From positions 1,426,001-1,490,000 of the forward strand of contig NZ_JBBHKA010000001.1 in NCBI RefSeq assembly GCF_037572775.1: a stretch of 64,000 nt of DNA. Direction: 5' to 3'. The position numbers and the translations under genes are program-made. Positions 60,657 through 64,000 of the stretch are shown in pieces. The notes beneath the pieces are model-generated. The model saw only the letters and a list, made by a program, of their open reading frames with translations. It did no database searches and was not told the origin of the DNA. Source of the stretch: Ramlibacter sp. PS4R-6. GTDB lineage: Bacteria > Pseudomonadota > Gammaproteobacteria > Burkholderiales > Burkholderiaceae_C. How positions within the stretch are numbered: position 1 is the stretch's first letter; the number at the start of each line of letters is the position of its first letter.

Positions 60657-62519
60657 ATGCGAGCCCAACGAGAAATGTCCCCCCGGGTAATGGCCACCGC
60701 CGCGGAAGCGGTGCGCGTGCCGGGCCACTCGGACTGGGCCACGCTGGGGCGCCTGGCGCCCTACCTGTGGGAATACAAGGTGCGCGTGGTGGCCGCGCTG
60801 CTCTTCATGATCGGCGCGAAGCTGGCCAACGTGGGGGTGCCGCTGCTGCTCAAGCAGCTGGTCGATGCGATGAGCCTCAAGCCGGGCGACGCAACGGCCG
60901 TGCTGGTGGTGCCCATCGGGCTGCTGCTGGCCTATGGCCTGCTGCGCCTGTCCACCACGCTCTTCACCGAACTGCGCGAGCTGGTGTTCTCCAAGGCCAC
61001 GCAGGGCGCGGCGCGCAAGATCGCGCTGCAGACGTTCGAGCACCTGCATGCGCTGTCGCTGCGCTTCCACCTGGAGCGCCAGACCGGCGGCATGACGCGC
61101 GACATCGAGCGCGGCGTGCGCGGCATCGAGTCGCTGATCTCCTATTCGCTCTACAGCATCGTGCCCACGATCATCGAGGTGGCGCTGGTGCTGACGATCC
61201 TGGCCGTGCGCTTCGACGCGTGGTTCGCCTGGATCACCATCGCGGCGCTGGTGGTGTACGTGACCTTCACCGTGTCCGTCACCGAATGGCGCACGCAGTT
61301 CCGCCGCGAGGCCAACGAGTTCGATTCGGCCGCGCACACCAAGGCGGTGGACTCGCTCCTCAACTACGAGACGGTCAAGTACTTCAACAACGAAGGGTTC
61401 GAATCGAACCGCTACGACCAGAGCCTGCAACAGCTGCGCAAGGCGCGCCTGAAAAGCCAGACGACGCTGTCGCTCTTGAACACCGGGCAGCAGGTGATCA
61501 TCGCCACGGGCCTGGTGCTGATGCTGTGGCGCGCCACCGAAGGCGTGGTCGCCGGGCACATGACGCTGGGCGACCTGGTGATGGTCAACGCTTTCATGAT
61601 CCAGCTGTACATCCCGCTCAACTTCCTGGGCGTGCTGTACCGCGAGATCAAGCAGAGCATGACCGACCTGGACAAGATGTTCGTGCTGATGGACCGCGAG
61701 CGCGAGGTGGCCGACAAGCCGGGCGCGCAGCCGCTGGTGGCGGACCAGGGCGACTGGACGGTGCGCTTCGAGCACGTGGACTTCGCGTACGAGCCGGCGC
61801 GGCCCATCCTGCACGACGTGTCGTTCGAGATCCCCGCCGGCAAGACGGTGGCGGTGGTCGGGCCCTCGGGCTCGGGCAAGTCGACACTCGCGCGCCTGCT
61901 GTACCGCTTCTACGACGTGAAGGGCGGGCGCATCACCATCGCCGGCCACGACATCCGCGAGGTGACGCAGTTCAGCCTGCGCCGCTCGATCGGCATCGTG
62001 CCGCAGGACACGGTGCTGTTCAACGACACCGTGGAATACAACATCGCCTACGGCCGCACCGGCGCCTCGCGCGAGGAGGTGGAGGAAGCCGCCCGCCAGG
62101 CCCGCATCCACGATTTCGTCGCCTCCACGCCCAAGGGCTACGCCACGATGGTCGGCGAGCGCGGCCTGAAGCTGTCGGGCGGCGAGAAGCAGCGCGTGGC
62201 CATCGCGCGCACGCTGCTGAAGAACCCGCCGGTGATGATCTTCGACGAGGCCACCTCGGCGCTGGACTCGGCCAACGAACGCGCCATTCAGGCCGAACTG
62301 AAAGGCGTGGCGCAGAACAAGACGGCGCTGGTCATCGCGCACCGCCTGTCCACCATCGTCGACGCGCACGAGATCCTGGTGATGGACGCCGGCCGCATCG
62401 TCGAGCGCGGCACGCACCAGCAGCTGCTGGCCAAGGGCGGCCGCTACGCCGAGATGTGGTCGCTGCAGCAGCAGTCGAGCGACGAAGCCGAGAAGTTCAC
62501 CGACGTGATCGGGCTATAG
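60657..62519 (+). CDS. ATM1-like ABC exporter (membrane-ATPase half transporter)
   Basis: 620-residue half transporter: a six-helix membrane domain (about 40-345) and an ATPase (about 375-610) with Walker A 'GPSGSGKST', signature 'LSGGEKQRVA', Walker B 'VMIFDEATSALDS' and 'AHRLSTI'. The 'FNNEGFE' stretch after helix 4 and overall style match the mitochondrial ATM1/bacterial AtmA group that exports glutathione-linked sulfur or metal adducts. The substrate remains inference. Ends 2 bp from the convergent antiporter gene. Confidence 0.9.
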   Translation: MRAQREMSPRVMATAAEAVRVPGHSDWATLGRLAPYLWEYKVRVVAALLFMIGAKLANVGVPLLLKQLVDAMSLKPGDATAVLVVPIGLLLAYGLLRLSTTLFTELRELVFSKATQGAARKIALQTFEHLHALSLRFHLERQTGGMTRDIERGVRGIESLISYSLYSIVPTIIEVALVLTILAVRFDAWFAWITIAALVVYVTFTVSVTEWRTQFRREANEFDSAAHTKAVDSLLNYETVKYFNNEGFESNRYDQSLQQLRKARLKSQTTLSLLNTGQQVIIATGLVLMLWRATEGVVAGHMTLGDLVMVNAFMIQLYIPLNFLGVLYREIKQSMTDLDKMFVLMDREREVADKPGAQPLVADQGDWTVRFEHVDFAYEPARPILHDVSFEIPAGKTVAVVGPSGSGKSTLARLLYRFYDVKGGRITIAGHDIREVTQFSLRRSIGIVPQDTVLFNDTVEYNIAYGRTGASREEVEEAARQARIHDFVASTPKGYATMVGERGLKLSGGEKQRVAIARTLLKNPPVMIFDEATSALDSANERAIQAELKGVAQNKTALVIAHRLSTIVDAHEILVMDAGRIVERGTHQQLLAKGGRYAEMWSLQQQSSDEAEKFTDVIGL

Positions 62520-62521
62520 CC

Positions 62522-64000
62522 CTAGCCCATCGTCTGTTCGCCGATCTCGCGGGCGGCCACGCGCACGGGCGAATTCGCGGCGGGCAGCTTGGCCTGCTCG
62601 TAGTCCAGCGTCTCCATCAGGTGGTGCATCACCTCGTCGCTGATGAGGTTCTCGCGCCACAGGCGCAGCAGCTCCAGCCTTTCGGCCTGGATCACGTCGT
62701 GGCGCACGCGCGTCACCCATTCGAGCTTGGGCGTGAGGTCCGAATCGCTCGTGGCCACCAGCGAAATGCGCTCGCCCATTTCGGCCTTCAGGCCGTCGGC
62801 CCACTGCGGCGGCACGCCGTCGGCGACGATCTTGCGGTCGATGGCGGCGAGCGCCACGGTGCTCATCGCCGCCCGCACGCGCACCTGCTCGTCGTGCAGG
62901 CTCCAGCGCGAACCCACCTTCAGCCGCCGGATCACGGGCGGGAGCGTCAGGCCCTGGCCCACAAGTGTGGACACGACCACCACGAAGGTCGTGAAGATGA
63001 TCAGGTCGCGGTACGGGAAGGGGTGCCAGCTGGGCAGCATGAGCGGCAACGCCAGCGCCGCCGCCAGCGACACGATGCCGCGCATGCCGCACCAGCCCAT
63101 GATGGTGAGCTGGCTCGTCTTCGGGCGGCCCTTGCTGCCCAGGCCGCGGTCCTGGAAGACGCCCGGCAGCCAGCCGATGAAGTAGATCCACGCGAAACGC
63201 ACCGCCACGGAAACCCCCGTGACCGAAAACGCGATCGCGGCCAGCAGGAAGGGCGGGTAGCGGTCCAGGCTCTGGACCACGCCGTGGATCTGCAGGCCGA
63301 TCAGCATGAACACCAGGGTGTTCATCAGGAACACGAGGATGTTCCAGACCGACCGCGCCATGATGCGCGTCTCCGCCGACACGATCATCGGCGCGTAGCG
63401 GCCGCGCACCAGCCCCGCCGCGACGACGGCGAGCACGCCCGAGGTGTGCACCGCCTCGGCGGCGAGGTACGCCGCGTAGGGAATGGTCAGCACGGTGAGC
63501 ACCTCGATGAAAGGGTCGCCCAGGCGCTTGTGCACTTCGATGTAGATGAAGGCCAGGGCCATGCCGATGGCGACGCCGCCGGCCGACACGCCGACGAACT
63601 GCACCGTCGCGTCGGCCCAGGAGAAAGTGCCCGTGAGGACGGCGGCCGTCGCGAACTTGTACAGCACCAGGCCCGATGCGTCGTTGACCAGGCTTTCGCC
63701 TTCGAGGATGGTGACGATGCGGCGCGGGATGCTCAGGCGCGAGAGGATCGCGGTGGCCGCCACGGCATCGGGGGGCGACACGATCGCGCCCAGCGCGAAA
63801 GCCGCCGCCCACGGCACGTCGGGCACCAGCAGCTTGAGCGTGCAGCCGACGGCGAGCGTGGTGGCCGCCACGAGGCCGATCGCGAGCAGGCCAATGGGCT
63901 TCAGGTGCGCCTTGAAGTCCGTCCACGAGGTGAGCAGGGCCGCCTGGTACAGGATGGGCGGCAGCACCGTGACCAGCACGAATTCGGGGTCGAACTCGGG
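62522..64000 (-). CDS. Na+/H+ antiporter, CPA1/NhaP type (N-terminus cut by window edge)
   Basis: 492 visible residues, open to the window end, so the N-terminus is missing; the first visible residues 'PEFDPEF' before 'VLVTVLPPILYQAAL' show the frame continues upstream. Membrane helices follow with the ion-binding Asp pattern 'SPPDAVAATAI' and 'EGESLVNDASGLVLYK', and a conserved Arg in 'GWCGMRGIVSLAAALALP'. A cytoplasmic tail of about 110 charged residues ends the protein. Exchanges Na+ or K+ for protons. Confidence 0.9.
   Translation of the reverse strand, partial: PEFDPEFVLVTVLPPILYQAALLTSWTDFKAHLKPIGLLAIGLVAATTLAVGCTLKLLVPDVPWAAAFALGAIVSPPDAVAATAILSRLSIPRRIVTILEGESLVNDASGLVLYKFATAAVLTGTFSWADATVQFVGVSAGGVAIGMALAFIYIEVHKRLGDPFIEVLTVLTIPYAAYLAAEAVHTSGVLAVVAAGLVRGRYAPMIVSAETRIMARSVWNILVFLMNTLVFMLIGLQIHGVVQSLDRYPPFLLAAIAFSVTGVSVAVRFAWIYFIGWLPGVFQDRGLGSKGRPKTSQLTIMGWCGMRGIVSLAAALALPLMLPSWHPFPYRDLIIFTTFVVVVSTLVGQGLTLPPVIRRLKVGSRWSLHDEQVRVRAAMSTVALAAIDRKIVADGVPPQWADGLKAEMGERISLVATSDSDLTPKLEWVTRVRHDVIQAERLELLRLWRENLISDEVMHHLMETLDYEQAKLPAANSPVRVAAREIGEQTMG

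Overview
The window is 64 kb of GC-rich, densely packed bacterial chromosome with no rRNA, tRNA, phage, transposase or CRISPR genes that I can see. Gene content (Liv-type transporters, TRAP transporter, several acyl-CoA catabolic operons, D-hydantoin operon, ECF42-type sigma factor, DUF2147) and protein style point to a betaproteobacterium of the Burkholderiales, most likely Comamonadaceae (Variovorax/Ramlibacter-like). This is inference from family resemblance; no marker gene is present.

Layout. (1) 1-5.5 kb: a GntR-controlled locus, with gntR-dctP-dctQ (TRAP uptake) on the minus strand and two SDR dehydrogenases, an FAH-fold hydrolase and a lipoprotein esterase on the plus strand. It reads as a sugar-acid or related keto-acid catabolic unit. 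(2) 5.5-12.5 kb: a hybrid histidine kinase divergent from a 1527-residue VCBS/cadherin surface protein that carries seven delta-60 repeats inside a split VCBS unit, then a small conserved-looking protein. (3) 12.7-22.3 kb: a TetR-controlled beta-oxidation operon (acyl-CoA dehydrogenase, DUF2147, FadB-like, FadA-like, hydrolase, thioesterase, DsbA-like isomerase, enoyl-CoA hydratase). (4) 22.3-26.2 kb: a Ser/Thr kinase fused to a cyclic-nucleotide-binding domain, an SDR, a membrane class III adenylate cyclase and a STAS/SpoIIAA-like protein in one tight run. This is the most unusual unit here and looks like a self-contained cAMP-to-protein-kinase relay. (5) 26.2-28.7 kb: two DGPF proteins, a VOC protein and an ECF42-type sigma factor with a matching promoter motif. 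(6) 28.7-31.8 kb: D-carbamoylase, hydantoinase and hydantoin racemase. (7) 31.9-35.7 kb: a class A penicillin-binding protein, then a Fur-box-preceded cupredoxin/FTR1 iron uptake pair. (8) 35.7-42.1 kb: a small acidic ORF, an RND pump (MFP plus permease), a small disordered protein and a succinate-semialdehyde-type dehydrogenase. (9) 42.2-49.2 kb: a TetR-controlled biotin-dependent acyl-CoA carboxylase operon with two acyl-CoA dehydrogenases and a thioesterase; the carboxyltransferase gene contains an 81-bp palindromic repeat read through in frame. (10) 49.2-59.4 kb: an AI-2E-type permease and a Liv-type ABC transporter with an acyl-CoA synthetase, flanked by two paralogous binding proteins, plus a stand-alone MEDS protein. 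(11) 59.4-64 kb: enoyl-CoA hydratase, YciA-type thioesterase, ATM1-like ABC exporter and a Na+/H+ antiporter cut by the window end.

Taken together the region is specialised in importing carboxylic acids and degrading them as CoA thioesters, with several local regulators (GntR, two TetR, ECF42, Fur) and one cyclic-nucleotide signalling module. Most neighbouring genes overlap by the four bases ATGA or GTGA or lie within 15 bp, so most units are operons. There is no gene-free stretch above 300 bases.
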